Shown here one piece after another: positions 48,197 to 62,204 of a stretch of DNA of 64,000 bases. Origin of the DNA: Strix aluco. Taxonomy: Eukaryota > Chordata > Aves > Strigiformes > Strigidae. Below the pieces are notes generated by a model. It made no database searches. It was not told the DNA's origin and was given only the letters and a program-made list of their open reading frames with translations. Position numbers and translations under genes: made by a program. The stretch's first letter is position 1. Each line of letters opens with the position of its first letter. The DNA is taken from the NCBI RefSeq assembly GCF_031877795.1, contig NC_133943.1, positions 7,929,001-7,993,000 on the forward strand, written 5' to 3'.

Positions 48197-51100
48197 AAAC
48201 AGTAGGACACAGATTCATACAGTCCGTGATCTGTCATCTCCTAGAAATGATAAAACAGCTGCTGAACAGCTACATGAGAAGTCATTCAAGCCTTGCATTG
48301 GTACAGTTAATACCTTCTTTACTCACCCTTTGAATTGTATCCCAAATTTTTTGATGCATTGTTCTGTTGTCAGGACCACTTTTGAATTTTAATCCTGTTC
48401 TCCACTTAGCTGGCAACATCAGCAGATTTAACAAGCATGCTTTTCATTCCAGTATTGAAATCGATAGGTAATTTTACAGGGTCTAGAAAGATTCTGGCAA
48501 AGATCGTTTTGACATGAACTGAATGTTTGCATCAAAATGTGTAAGTTTTGATTAGATTTGAGTGAATTCCAATTTGGATATTAAGAATAACAAGACTTGG
48601 TATACTCAGGTTTGTGTCATTGAGTGATGCATCTCTTCTGTCTCCTGTCTGCCCTGTTGTTACCTGTCCCAGAAAGAAGCTGATTGCTTCGTAGTTTTCA
48701 ATCATGGCACTGCTGTAGTTAGGAGCTGTTTGTCACTTTTATGGTGACACCCAAAAGTGATTTGCCACCTTTTAGGCATGTACAGTGTGTTGGTATCTGC
48801 ATCCGCAGCCCTGTTCTTCTTTAATTCCCCAGGTGTGTTCGTTATCTTTCAGTTATTGGAAATCCCATCCATCTTCCACAGGTGCCCTGAGACTCTCAAC
48901 CAGCTTCTTCCCAGGCCCAACCAATTTATTTTACCAGTTTCTATTTTTTATCCCTATTGTACCAGGCTTAGTGTACCCTCTTGCTACGCTGGCACTATGA
49001 GCAATCAGGTAGTTTCTTGACATGGGCAGCTGCAAGTTGCAGTATGACAAGTGGTGATCAATACTAGAGAGCATCTCTAGGAGGGACCAATGTACCTACA
49101 CAGGATCTAGCCTCTAGGTTCAGCATTTCAGTGTAGATTACTTAATCCTTTCCTGGCCTTGGGTCAGCCTCATCTCAGCCCAGGGTAGAGGCATGGACAA
49201 GTAAAAGCCTTGGGATGGCATAAAGGTGTGTGATGTTCACAATTTCATGCTTTATCCGGAAGGTGTAGAGTCAGACCTCTTCAGCAGCTTGCTTAGGAGA
49301 GACATATTAAACCTGGGAAGTGTGATCAGATGGCACATCCAGTACCCACAAGTACTGCAGGGAGTTCTGCCAGTGCTTTCCTTGTGGAGGGAGGAGTGGC
49401 AAAAGGGTGGCAGACACTCTCTTGCTGCCTGTGCATACTTGACACTTCAGCTTTAAACTGGTGAGAAGTCTCTATCCGTTATTGTAAACACAATTTATTT
49501 TTAAAGTGCCCAGAACTTTCCATGGAATAATCTTCCCCATATGGTTCATGGTGGGGTTTTAGTCCTTAATGATGTGATGTGCATGTTGTGCAAGTCATCT
49601 TTGCAACCCATCAGTGGTGGCTTGGTTTCCTACAACGGGTTGAAGACTGAAGTTAGGATTTTTGTGCTTGCCTTTTTGTTCCCAGTGGAATAATGCAGCT
49701 TGTGCCCGATCTCAAGAAGTGGCTCGTGCTTCCTGATGAGAAGAACTGCTTACAGGACCGCCGTAAGGGTACAAGTCTCCTACAACTATTGCCCAGCTGC
49801 TCTGCACTGCAGTGTGCAGCAGGACTCCTCCTCCCCATCAAGGGCACTAATTCTGTGTGCTGCCTTCTGTACAAGGGGAAGCCGGAGATGCAAACAAAGC
49901 ACAAATACATCAAATGAACTGACAGCATAAACATGGGGAAATTGGAGGTAGCATGGCTCGGATTTTTTTTGAGTAACTGGGGTAATAGCAGTAAGTCTGA
50001 TTCTGAGAGGAGTGTGATTAATCCTGGCATAGATCTGTGTGCTTGCTATTGCTGGGTGCAATGTACTAGTTGTCTGAGCAGCAGTTAAATAACTTCTTGG
50101 GAAGAAGAGGCGTGTTAAATGTTGCTTTTTAGTGCTGATGTTTTCAGTTTAACATAACACTGTCAAGAAGCATCAAGTCTGCCAGGAAGTTGGTAGAGAA
50201 TTTACTTCAAAATCCTTAAAATAACTAAAAGGAAAATAGTGGTATTCTGTAGCTGAAAACCAGAAAAATGTGGTTTTGCTGCATTGCTGTTAACAAAAAG
50301 CTGTGCTGAGGCCGATGCTAACAGTGTGAATCAGGATGCAAAGCAAAAGGTGGGCTCCTTCAGAGCATCACTTGAGGTAAATGTTTAATTGGAAATGATT
50401 TATTTTTTTTCCTAAACCAAAGCTGTCACAGTGATTGTTATGGGTACTGTTGGTTGCCCAGTGACTGGAAGGTAAGCAAGCAGTGTCAGCACTGAAGGTG
50501 CTTTATGAAGAGAGCAGAAAATAAAATAGAAAACTGCTTGTGATTCTCTTTGCTTTATTGGAGTTAGCAGGAACTGTTTTGTTCAAGTGATGTGTAAGTA
50601 TTACATGAGCAAGGTATTGTTCCTGGTAGCAGGAGATAACTGGGGGAAAAGTACTCTCTGAAAATACCTATAAACCTCTTGATGTCTTAAGTTCTCCCTA
50701 GAATACTTTTGGCCTGGGTCTGTATTTAGCAGGGGGGGTGCGGGGGGTATTCTATGTCACCTGGCCACATTTCCAGAGACAGTTTATTGTTAAACTGCAA
50801 CTGTGATCTGCTGAGCACGATGAGCTGGCACAGCGTGTCTGGGGTTTGTTTCCTGTACTAGCAGGTGAATGCCACTGGTAGATGATGTGACATCTCTGAT
50901 TTTAGGTGTGACTTTTTGGCAGATAACGTTGGCATTCTCAGTCAGACTGTACCTCCTTTCGAATTCTTGATAGGGATATTTCTATAATTTTCCGCGTAAC
51001 TCCTAATGATGGATAAGAGTCCAAGAAAAAAGATAAAATACAGACTTTTCCATTATCTTTCAGAATTTGTTAGGGGAAAAAACAATTTCTAAGCTTGATA

Positions 51101-54100
51101 TGCAGCTTGCTACAGGAGGCACTGTCTGCTGATATAAACCACAAAATCTCAGTACCTGGCACACAACTAAATGGGAATTATGGTTCTTATTCCAGTTTTT
51201 GAATCATATCTGTCACATAGCTTTTGTATGGATTGAATGTAGTTTTCAGCAGCAGTAAATGTTGGTTTGTTGGGGTTTTTTTAATCTTTTTCTGAGTGTT
51301 TCAGAACAGTGGTATTAACCTTTCTGAAGCCAGTGTACTTCACATGCTGGCAAATCTTTGCCCCTCACCAGAGCATCAAACTTCTGTGATGTGCTCTTGA
51401 ATTTTGCTTGAATAAGTTTGGCATCAGCCCAATTTCCATGAAGAAAGGTAAATATCTGATCTATGCTGTCAGCTGTTGCAGAGACTGCTGCAGCTCTGTG
51501 AGGCTTACGGAGACCTTTTAGTGCTCTGCCTGCTTTTCCAGGCAAAAACCAGATCGCTGCTGTTTACTATTATGAACTATAACTGTTGGCAAGCTTTCAG
51601 ACTGACTTGCTCATCCTACCTCAGAAAACATCTTATAATTCAGTCTGTCTTACTTGTGCCTTTCTCTATCACAGAGTGCAAGGAGTCTTGGTAGTATGGC
51701 TTGCACATTGCTAAGTCCCAGAATTGAGTGGTTTTCTCTTGATTTGTCTGTCTCTACAGAAAATATTTAGACTTCTTCCTTCGGGTGTCTAGCAGGTAGG
51801 TTTTGGCCTGTCCTGGCTTCAAAGATTGTTGGACAATTAGCAGCCATCTCTTTTTTTTTTTGTTAATACCAGTTATACCAGGGTTTCCCAAGGACCCGGT
51901 GCCCATCCAGGTAGATTCCATTTTATGAAAGGCACAAATTGTCATAGTTCTTTCATCATTCAAATAGTTACGAATGCTGTAATTTTTTTTGTAAACTGAA
52001 CAAAGTCAAATTTGCAGTCACATGTTTGCCAGGTCCACCTACGTGCAGCACCAAGTCTAGTTGTAATCTTGTATTGGTTGTCTGAGTGCTGTGAATTTCG
52101 CTTGTGTAGTATTTCTGTGTTAAAGATGTACAGGATGTTCGATGTGGTGTATCTTTTAATGAAATTTCTGCTAGTCTGGTATATGGTTTGATTCTCTACT
52201 AGTATTCAAAATATTTGGAAGCTGTGTTCATCTGAGCAGTCCTTGATTGGTTTAACGTTCCTATAATCTGATCAGGAGTTTAAAGCTCGAGTACAGGGAA
52301 TTCATGGAAATGATGGAATTAATAGGTTTTGTATCCTGCATTTTTATTAATTCTTAATGCAGATTATTCAAATGCTTCTGCATATGTGACATAATCTGTA
52401 AGTCTAACTGGCCAGTCAGATTTCAGAAATGCTGCTCCAAAGTGTGTCCTTACAGAAAAGCACTACAGCCTGTGTGCCGTTTGCTCCTGTTAAATGGAGC
52501 GTGGTTATATGCAGACATCTGGAGGGTTCCGCTTCAAATGTCCGTTTCTCAAATTGATCTCGAAACCAGCTTGCTCAGTCTTCTTTCTGTGAATATAAGG
52601 CTTGTTGTATTTAAGACAGCTTCAGGTAGCACTAAATGCTGTGGAAAACAAAGTACATCTCTATGGATTTCATACTCGATAGCTTCTGCCAGGAGTTGCA
52701 GTCAAAAACCAGCTCTTGGACGCATGATAAAATATTGCACGTATGTTGGTTCCTTGGGAGAGCTCACCTAGTTTTAAATTTCCAGAAAGCATGTAAAACA
52801 GAAAGGGAAAGTGGGAGGGGTGGAAAGTCTTTCATCTCATTTGAAATGGCAGTTCAGAGATTACTTTTGTCTACATCTTCATATTTCATGTATTTGCTGT
52901 CAAAGCCCCTCCTGGCTGTCGTACCTCAGGCAGGGTGAGTAATGGGTTGTCTCCCATCTCCACCGGAGAGGTAGCCCAGGGAGTGAAGTCTTGTTTGGGA
53001 ATTTTATAATGTGTTGCTGGATCTTAAAGCAAGGTCAAAGAAATGTGCTTATTGCTTGAGGGGGAAAATGAGGAGGTTTCTGATGCAACAAAATGCCTGC
53101 AGGAGCTTATTCCACGTTTTTTAGCAGATCCCTGAGACGTGCTACTATGTGGGAAATGGAGCATTTCTGTAGATGGGAAGGGCTGTAAACGTTTTAGCGA
53201 ACAGAAAACATGAGAAAGCTGTTGTGGGCAAATGGAAGCAAGGAGTCCTGTTCTGAAGTCTAAAACTAGGCCAGCTGGGTTTTTAACAGCTGAAAGAAAA
53301 GACTGAGACTGAAACTGCTGTGCTGTCACAAGGTGTGCTAAAACCTGAGGAAGAACTTGCTGCTTGGTGCTCTGTGCTAACTTTGGAAAGGCACTGTGCA
53401 TTGGAGGACTGGATTGAATTACTCAAACAGTAAGCTTAGAACAGCAAACACTGCAAGACTAATATTATTTCTAAAGGTAAGTGAAGAACAAAGTGTAAGG
53501 TGTTTGGTAGAAATAGATGACCAAGCTGCATGTCACATCGCTGTCCTCAGCGGATGTCTTTAGACTTAAGGGCTGATGAACCAGGACTTTTTGCTAGATA
53601 AAACTTTGTTTGTGCTAAGGGATTTTCAGCAGTTGAGGTTGAATAAAACTTACTAGCTGAAGGAATTTAAAGTGGGGGAAAAAGTTTTAGTTCAAGCAAG
53701 TACTGTTCTAACACCTGATACAAAAAGCTTTCTGCATTAAAAAGTACAGAGTCATGTAAAATCGGGTAATGCTTAAGCAGTAGGCTGTCCTGTCCACCAA
53801 GGAGCTGCATGCCTGGCTTTCTGCAAGGAGTGTATTTCCTTAATAGCTCTACAAGCAGCTACCAAGTGTCCCTGGGTGTTCTGCAGAAAAGGCTCTGCTT
53901 TGTGTCTGTGTGCACTGATCTGTTCAGCTGGTTCTGGTCTAGCTGTGGTTTAATTAGCTGAAATGGTGTAAGGACTGACCCAGGAGTGCCAGCAGTATTT
54001 GTGGCTCTACTTTCTGAAGGAAGCAGGTAGTTTTCATACCCTGAAGTGTGGCTTTCTCAAAGAAAAGCACAAATCTGAACGTGTGGGTTTCAATATTACT

Positions 54101-56426
54101 GCTCTTTCAGGTGGGAAAGAAGAACATGACGGCCAAGTGGTAGCATTGTGCAGGAAACTGTTAGGTCTGGTTTGAACCTGTCGCTTGGATCTGAGTTGCA
54201 ACACAGCTGTGAAGATGTACTTGGCTTTTTTGTCTTTGAAAGCACTTAATCACTCCACATGATGTGCTGCCATTTAGTCCTGTTACCTTTTAATAGTTCC
54301 TGAAATGTTGAAGGTATGGATTATGTTAATGTAGCTTTTAAATTTTTGATGGACTGAAATAGCTTCAAAAATTAACCTTTTGAAAACACTTGGGTAGATT
54401 GCACGGCAGGCTTTTAGCAGCTTTCTTTTTCTAGTAGTATGCTATCTCCTGTTCCAGTAAATGAAGAGCTTTGACTGACCAAGGTTACATTCAGCTTCCT
54501 GAACTAGGACGAATGCCTCCAGCTGATGTTGGGGATATTTTTATTTTTCATTAGATCATCTGAAATGCTCAGCTGTTTTCATGCCAGTACGAATGATGGA
54601 GGCTGTTTGTGCTGCACGGGTGTTGTACCAATTTGCTGTTCAACACATGCTAATAGATCTCTGACAAACCAAAAAAATAATTTTATTTCTTCATGTGCAG
54701 TAAGACTTGATATCTGTTTGTTTATGAAAAGGTTACCTGCATTCAGTGTGGATGGTCCCACAGTCATTAAAACCTAGGTTTCTCTGCAGTGAGAGGGAGG
54801 ATTCTTCCTGGTTTCTGCCAGTCCTGGCTTCTCTCACATCTCCTGCTTTCCTACCCCCTTGGGTCCTCTAGGTTTTGGAGTACTGGAGAGAAGCTGCCTA
54901 TAAACGTTTCTTATTTCTGCTTTGCCGTGGCACAGATCGTGACAACTAGGTTGTACCTGAAGTGTGCTTGAGTGTTCCACTGAGTCTACCTCATGTTGCA
55001 ACTTCCTTTAATAAATAGAGGAATGGTTTCTATTTGCTCTCCCTTTCCCTGTTTGTTTTTTGTTTGTTTTTTTTTTTTTCTTCTGGATTGTTTTGTTGTC
55101 TTTGACATTAGTTGTAGGATATAAATGCAAGATACACTTGCTGAGGTGCTAGGATAAATGCAGAGACCTGGGATGGAACAGATGCCCCCTTCAACACTGT
55201 CTCCGAAGATCATAGCTTCCTGGGTCTGATCATAGCTCCTTGGTTTAAAAGAAAATAATAAGTCAGCAAAACAAATGTTTGAACAGGGTTTGAGATCTGT
55301 ACAGCATTATGATTAGCATAGGCGCATCAGCAAATCTTTTTTTTTTTTTCCTTGTGTGTAGAAAACTCTTGGCTTACATCTCCATCCACCCTTTTATTCT
55401 GGCTGGAGTCAGACACACTAAATAGTGATTAAACAAAAAATTAAAATTCCATTTTTGTGCATTTGGCGTTTGAACACTGATCAATTGCTTTGGCGGCATG
55501 TTAAGTAACAGCATGGTAGACAACAGAAGGGGCTTATTTACAGCAATCTGTCTAAATCCATTTTCAATGTATTGCTTAATATGCCTTTCTACTTTAATTC
55601 ATTTTCAGTTTTTAAAAAATGAAGTATGGAAACATGCAGGAGATTGCTGGAGAAGTAATCACTCCTTAGTGGTAAACAACTTCCAATTCTTAAAGAAAGT
55701 GTGCTTGAGCTGAAATAGAACTTACGGGCTTTCTGTAGGAGTTAATGGATAAAACTCAATGGCTTGTGCACATAGCTTGACTAGATAATCATAATGAACC
55801 CTTCATGTTTTGAAATCTCGTTTTTGCACTGCTGTTTACAACTGATCATTTAAAAAACTAAAAGATTTTTGCAAAATGAGAAGCTAAGGTAGAACAAAAC
55901 AGAAAATTGCAAAGGCTGTAGCCTTGCTGACCTGTTTTATAGGGACAGAAATCCAGATCTGTAATGCAAATTTACTCTAGCCAGGTAGCATTGATAACTG
56001 CAGTGTTCAAACAAGGATCACTGTGTTCCACAGTTAAAATGCAGATAAGGGGGGGATGTGCTGGTGAGGTTTGGACAAAAATGTTTTGTCTCCTGCTATG
56101 CAATTAGAATTATTGAGAAATTAGCATAAAAGTGAAAACTGACATGAAATACACCATTACAGATAAGGCACAGCTCCCCACAGATGAGATGCTTGTTTAA
56201 CAGTTAAAGCAAAAGTCAGTCCTAGGAAACTTGCTGTGTTTTGCAGATTGCTTAGATATCGCAGTCTAGAGCGTCTGTTGAAGGGGTATCATCAAGTTAT
56301 GTAATTTGCATAATTGAGTCAAATCCCATGCAGCATCCCTGAAGGAAACCACTAAAAATAGCAACATTCTGGTCCCTGTATGCTGTGTCTGGATTTCAAA
56401 AGCTCAGACATCTTTTACAAAGAGGG

Positions 56427-56446
56427 AAAAAAAAGGGGGGGGGGGG
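56427..56446 (+). repeat. Homopurine tract: 8 A then 12 G
   Basis: Eight A residues followed directly by twelve G residues, then AAGGG. Such a long G run is unusual in the otherwise A+T-rich intron. It is a potential G-quadruplex or triplex nucleus and is prone to slippage and sequencing error. Confidence 0.8.
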
Positions 56447-59400
56447 AAGGGTCTTCCAAAATAACATCAATGTCAGCAACCTGCCCATGTTCACAGTGAG
56501 AGAGACTCTGAGCACATATATGCATATCTTCCCTCTGCCCATGATGGCATGCTGCCTGCAACTTTACACACTGCTCTGCTAATAGTGATGACATGAGCAT
56601 AAAAACTGTAGTTGAGGGGGGGAAGGCAGTGTTTTATTGTTCGCGCTGGTTTTGGTAGTCTGCTGAAATTGTTGGTCTTGAAAGTGTGATTCTTAACAAG
56701 AAATACGATGCTAATCGGCCTGCTGGAGCTACACCTTCCCTTCAGGGCTCTGTGGATCGCGGGTGCCGACAAGGTCACTGAAGCAAAGACACTGATATTC
56801 ACTTTCTAGCACTGAGAGTCACTTCAAAATTAATGTTCAGACATTGTTGACAGAACTTGTCAGTGACTCACAGCAGACTTTTCAGATATGGTGTTTCAAT
56901 AGCAATGTGCAAAACCAATGTAAGCGTTGTATGTTTGCTTGCGAGGGATGCAGTTAGAAATATTCTAACCTCTTAACATTTACTCAAGTTGAATTAAATT
57001 TAATGGAGCATTTCTGAATTAGTTTGACTAATGAAACTCTTCTGCCCAAGACCAAAAAAACTCCAGAATGCAGCATGTCTGCCCTGACCATCTGCAGCCA
57101 TGTCTACCCTTCAAGATTTTCAAAGCCACTTGAGAGGTACGTCAGTCCAACAGAGATTAACGTTGTGTTTATCTCGTGTGAATCACATTTGGCTTTAGTT
57201 GTACAATGAGCACTGCAGGCAGAGGAACGGATGAGTTACCTTCCACAGTCCTCATTTTACTTTGCTGGTGCCAACATGAAAAAAAGTTGGCCCTTTTAAG
57301 TCTCCACAACTGAGCACTGTACAGAGCCTGTTCCTCAGGACTTAAGGATCGGTAACTTATTCCATGTGCCTCCAAAGTCCAACACTACAGTTTGGAAAGG
57401 TCTGGATAACTGATGCGTGTACTCCATAGTTTCCCCTCTTGCCTAATTTAAAGTTTACAAATTACTGAAGTTTTTCACTTGACATGTGTGGCCTTGACAG
57501 GCTTTAGCTTAGCCCAGCTCAAAGATATTTTCATGCGTAAATTATTTTGGGTCTGAGAGAAGTAACACATTTATCTACTAGACTTTCTGCTGTCCACCTG
57601 CCTGATTTGGGCTCTGTACATAATACAGCAGCAGTCTCTGATTTCTTCTTTTTTCCTTTTTTTAACAGCACTGGAGGATAGCGTGCTACTGCCTGCTTTC
57701 ACTTGGTATTGCAGTGTTTAAATCGCTTGTCGGGCTCTTGCTTGCTCTGAGGGTATTTAAATGCACGTTGCTGACCTTTCTGAAGAATGGCTTGAAGCTG
57801 TGCAGAAAATTCACTTCCCTATTCACATTATCCTGTGTTGAGCACACAAACACAAGAGCGACTCCAGCCCTGAGCCTGGGGGTGCTCACCCTGAGCAGGG
57901 ATAGCTGGAACTGCTTTTTAATGGCTTTAGATTGCTGCTTGGCCTGATGAGCGCTGGCTGCTTTGGTGGTACAGCTTTGTAATGGTGTGAGATACCCCTC
58001 CTGAAACAGCCGATAGCCCAGTGGTGTGGCTTCCCTCCAGAGGATGCTGGAGATGTTGGTGTGAATCCTTTGAGGTGTCCTTCAAACTTGTCTCCCGTCT
58101 CCTGAGAGCTGTTGTGGAGGGCAGCTCAAGATCCATCCTGTTAGTGTATTTTGAAAGGAGAGCAATCCACACAGGTACCCTCAGCAGTGGATGGGTGTCT
58201 TCTAAGGGATGTTTTCAGGCTAGAGTTCAGAGGGAATGGGTGTGCCTCTGCAATCGTAGTTTAAGTTGCCTGAGTCCCAAAGAGTCAGGGGATTTAGAAC
58301 ACACTTACCAGTGTTCTGTTAGGCAGCTTGGATGTCTCTTTGCTGGTGGGTCTCTCTTTTCCTCTCTTTCTTCAGCGTGCCTGACTTCCCCTGGTCACTT
58401 CACAGGGACTTGGCATAGGGTGCTGGGTTACCACATGCAGTATGGGTAATCATGAGGCTCAGAGTCTCTCTCCGAGTCTCCCTGTGTGGCTCCTTTTAGA
58501 TGTAGTCCCTAGACACTCTTACAGTGCTCTTCAGTGGTGGGTGGGATTTCTAGAGTAACTGCTGGTAAGGGGTTTACACGTGTTAAATTGCCACAAATGG
58601 CAGAAGGGATAGTGGCGTTGTAAACGATTCTCCTAGTGTACTCATTCAGTCTGGAGTGCTATAAACAAGAGACAAAAGAGACTTAAAATATCGAGGTTTC
58701 AGACTTGCCAGTTGTTCCTGTGCCCAGTATGACACTTGTGCACGAGTTTAGTTCGCAGAAAGTTGGCAAAACTCTCCTGGCAAGGAGGTGCTCTGGTCTG
58801 TGAGAGATTTCCAGGACTTTTCCTGGCAGGGGAGTATCCTGGAGAGGAAACTGGCTGGTAAACAGGCCTGGCAAAGCAGGGATCTTGCAAAACAGAGGCA
58901 AAAATGTCACAGAATGGTAGTGTGCTCTGTGGGTTATTTAGTGGGGATGATCGGGAGGGTGGCGTGTTGTCTGAAAAATTCAAAACCACTGTGGTGGCCA
59001 GACAAGTAGGTGTGCTGGACTGTTGCGGTAGCGCAGGGTGGCTGCTTCATGGTGCTGAAAATTTGATCTGTTTTACACCAAAAATAACCAAGCTGCCACT
59101 TCTCCTGACTGTCTGTCACACAGCTGTCATCCAGACGCGCTCACATAAGTTGGCTTGAGTTAGCAAAAGTCAGGTAGAGTTTGCATAAATTATTTGTGTG
59201 AACATTAGGCCAGACAGAGCCATGGGTAGATGCTGGAGTTGGGTTTGCCTGCCCCTCACCCATGCTGTGCCCTGGCTCACCGCACCCTGAGGGAGCATCT
59301 CAAACCACCTCTGCTACACTCACAAAGCACAAGCAGCAGCAAGCTCCTGCGGTGGAGCAAATGTGAGGTTTCTGGCTGGTGGTGGCATTATACCCTACAT

Positions 59401-62101
59401 GTTTTTCAAGGTGATCTGTGATTGTGTTGCTGCCACCAGCCTCAGATTGACCCAAGGACTAGCTGCATGCTCGTCCACTGTGTTCATTTGCCCTCCCAAG
59501 TGCTTTCTTGCACGTACTTCTTGACACTTAAAAGTACTTTTTCAATATCAGCAGGTAGAAATTCACATAGGAACAGTGGTGTTTAATGGGATGGCTAGGA
59601 AACCACGAGGCAAGTTAAGCAATTTAGTTTGATACCTGTATCTGGTGAGTTCAGGGGAGCCCTTCCAGAAAGAGTGAGTGTGAGTTTTTGCCACAGCTCT
59701 GTTGCTCTGGAGCTGCTCTTACCTTCTCCTGCGTGATGGGAATTGGTGAGGCTTTTGCAGTGCTTCTCATAAAACCTCTTTCCCTCAGCAAATGCGAGTC
59801 TTCAACATGTGCATTCGGAGGTGAACTGAAGACATTGGATTGCTGGTGGCGGTCTTCATTTTATGTCCTGATAGGTGCAGAGTGAAATTCAGGAAGGTAC
59901 ACCACCAGTTTCTGTATTTGAACAGAAGTAAGGATTTAGAAGACTAGAGTTCATGTGCTATAGGGACAGTAATTAACAACATAAAAATGAGCTATTGCTT
60001 TCGATTCATATAACTTAATAAAGAACTGATGATGAAGATGAAGAAAATCAAGGAATCATGGGGTAAACGAAAGAAATCAAGTACGCCATCTAAATATAGC
60101 TCCAATGGGATTGGTTTTTTTAAAGTGGTTGCTTTTCTTGTGTGTGTAACGGTCCTTTCCTGCTAACCAGCCTTTTCTGGCAGTTGTGTGGTTTTCAGCA
60201 CTGTTAATCGCATCCCGTAGTGTGGTCCTGCTCTTCCCGTGCTGCTCTGAGTTCCTTTCCCTCCATCTTCCTGCATCATAAGTATTTTTCAAGGAATGTC
60301 CTTGTTAGTTCCAGGTGGCACAAGTGGAAGTTCCTTAATACTTGTTCACATCATGAACTAACTGTGTGACTGACTGCTTGTCCATCCCGAGTGCCCATCA
60401 GCTCTCCTTCAGCAAAAATAAAATTAAATGGCAGGGAGCAGGAACAGGAATGCTCTGAGTATTGATGTTAGTTAATTGAAATGTGTAACTGAGTGTCTGG
60501 TTTCATGGATGAAACTTGACTTCTGCCAGGTATGTTACCATCTGCAAAATGTCAAGAGGCTGAGAGTAAATCATTTTATGATCTGTGATTCAGAGGATCT
60601 AGATTGATTTAAAATCTCTTATGTGGAAAAAAAAATGTTCTAATAGTTCACAGGCCAGCTTTTAATCAGATTGGGATCTATTATTTTTAGACCACTGGTT
60701 TATTACAACCAGCACAACTCAAGGTTTTCATGCAGTTCCTTTGCTAAGGGTTACCACCCATAACAGAGCAGGCAGAGCACAACATGTACCTGCCTTCAGC
60801 CATTCCAGTTCACTTTGACATCTCAGCTGAAACCCGTCTTCACTGATGGTTTTGTAAGCCAGTACACAGGGCACCCTTCCTGCTGACTTGTAGAAGAGGG
60901 GTGTTACAATGGGGATAATCTGCAGAACCTCACAGCAAGGTTCACCAGAGCTCATCTGTCAGACTGCAGTGAGGTGAACTGCAACAGGCTGAAGTCTAGT
61001 GCCTTGGAATAACAAGTAAAATGTCCAAATGTCCTATTTTCCCAAGACAAATCTAGGCATGAAAGTTAGGAGTTTGTAATTTAACTGTGTCCCAGATGCC
61101 AAAGATGCCTGATAACCTGCACTGTTGCTATGCCAACCGTTGCTTTTTTGGTGGTTGTTTGGTTTGATTGACCCATTAGTGAGACTTTAAACCTCTTACC
61201 CTCCAAGAAGGGAAGCTTTTTTTCTGTCTAGGAAATTCTAGCCTGTGGAGTTCTCTCCGTAGGTCATGAGGAATTAAAAGGGAAAAACCTTTAAGTACTT
61301 CATGTAACTACTTCTGCAGTAATGATGCTACAAATGACTTGCATTTATACTCTATACCAGCATATTACAACATAACTGAAAGTTCATTCTCAGAGAAGAT
61401 GTTCCCTTCTTGACCATAAAACCTTCTTCAATATTTTATATAAATATATATCTCCCTTGGATTTTGAGGATGTCAGTATTTGAGATGTATCATGTTTTTC
61501 TTTCCACACACCATAGTCTCTCTGATCCTGAATTTACCCCATCTTTCATTTGCTAACTTGTTTCCAAAGCACCTGTTGCTTTTGAATTTCAGGAACAACA
61601 CTGTGAAAAGGGGAGCTCTAACTGGGTTCAGTGCAGGCTCATGCCTTGTGTAAAATTTGCTAAGTTGAGCAGCAAGAGTCTTAATAAATGACCTTTTAAA
61701 TCTTATTTTGATTTTATTCAGGTGTAGTAGTGTGCTCATTAATAATGATCCTGCAATAGGTCCCCCATTACAGCTTTTTTGTTAATTAAATGGGACGTAA
61801 GATGTATTGGATGTTTTCAAAATGAAAATGGGAGTTTTTAATAGATTGCCTGATTAACAATACTGGTCTTGCATACATGATGGTGCCCTGAAAAAAATAC
61901 CACTTAACAGCTACAGATAAAGTACTCTCCTTAGGCAAGCAAAACTTGCTTCCTCCCTCACCCCTTTCAGGCTAAAAACTACTTGCTTGTGATGGTCTTA
62001 CCTTAAGAAAGGTGTTTCATTTCCTCTTACAGGAAGAGAAGGCTGTTAAGGAAAGGTTTCATATGTTGTATATTTAATATATCCATTCTTTTGTTTAAAA
62101 G

Positions 62102-62204
62102 GCATCATACATGAGACAAAAGAAAGACCCTTACTTTGGTGATGGACAAAGGAAGAAGGATTGGCATAACAAAGAAGCTATAAGGAGGGACTCTGAGCGT
62201 GTAG
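62102..62204 (+). CDS. GALNT10: GALNT10 coding exon 2 (residues 62-95 plus one base)
   Basis: Reads ASYMRQKKDPYFGDGQ, RKKDWHNKEAIRRDSERV, then the first base of a Gly codon. This matches the GALNT10 stem/pre-catalytic segment; human has the closely related RQKK...GDGQ..KDWH.KEAIRRD..RVG. The acceptor is TTTTGTTTAAAAG and the donor GTATGT. It follows exon 1 in phase 0 and leaves phase 1. The residues are highly charged, as expected for the luminal linker between the membrane stem and the catalytic domain. Tyr64-Met65 replaces a His-Ser pair in human as I recall it, so Met65 is an extra in-frame ATG. Confidence 0.95.

Larger units (their letters stand above)
20211..62101 (+). other. GALNT10: GALNT10 intron 1 (about 41.9 kb)
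   Basis: Bounded by GTGAGT after exon 1 and a TTTTGTTTAAAAG acceptor before exon 2, phase 0. Apart from the CpG-rich first 300 bases it is A+T-rich, with T exceeding A and G exceeding C on the sense strand in the lines I sampled. I found no internal coding exon, no RNA gene and no intact transposon on either strand. Homopolymer runs, mostly T on the sense strand, are frequent. If intron 1 were retained at its start, the frame would stop at 20496-20498. Large first introns in vertebrate genes often hold enhancers; candidate patches are listed separately. Confidence 0.9.

Noticed and set aside
58021..58449. 142-codon + strand open frame in intron 1
   Set aside because: Starts with GTG and shows no similarity I recognise; no splice-site pair frames it.
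20531..62101. CR1 retroposons, LTR elements, tRNA genes or CRISPR-like arrays
   Set aside because: I looked for CR1 3' octamer repeats, terminal repeats with TG..CA ends, tRNA B-box strings and regular spaced repeats and found none convincing. Old diverged copies could be missed by eye.
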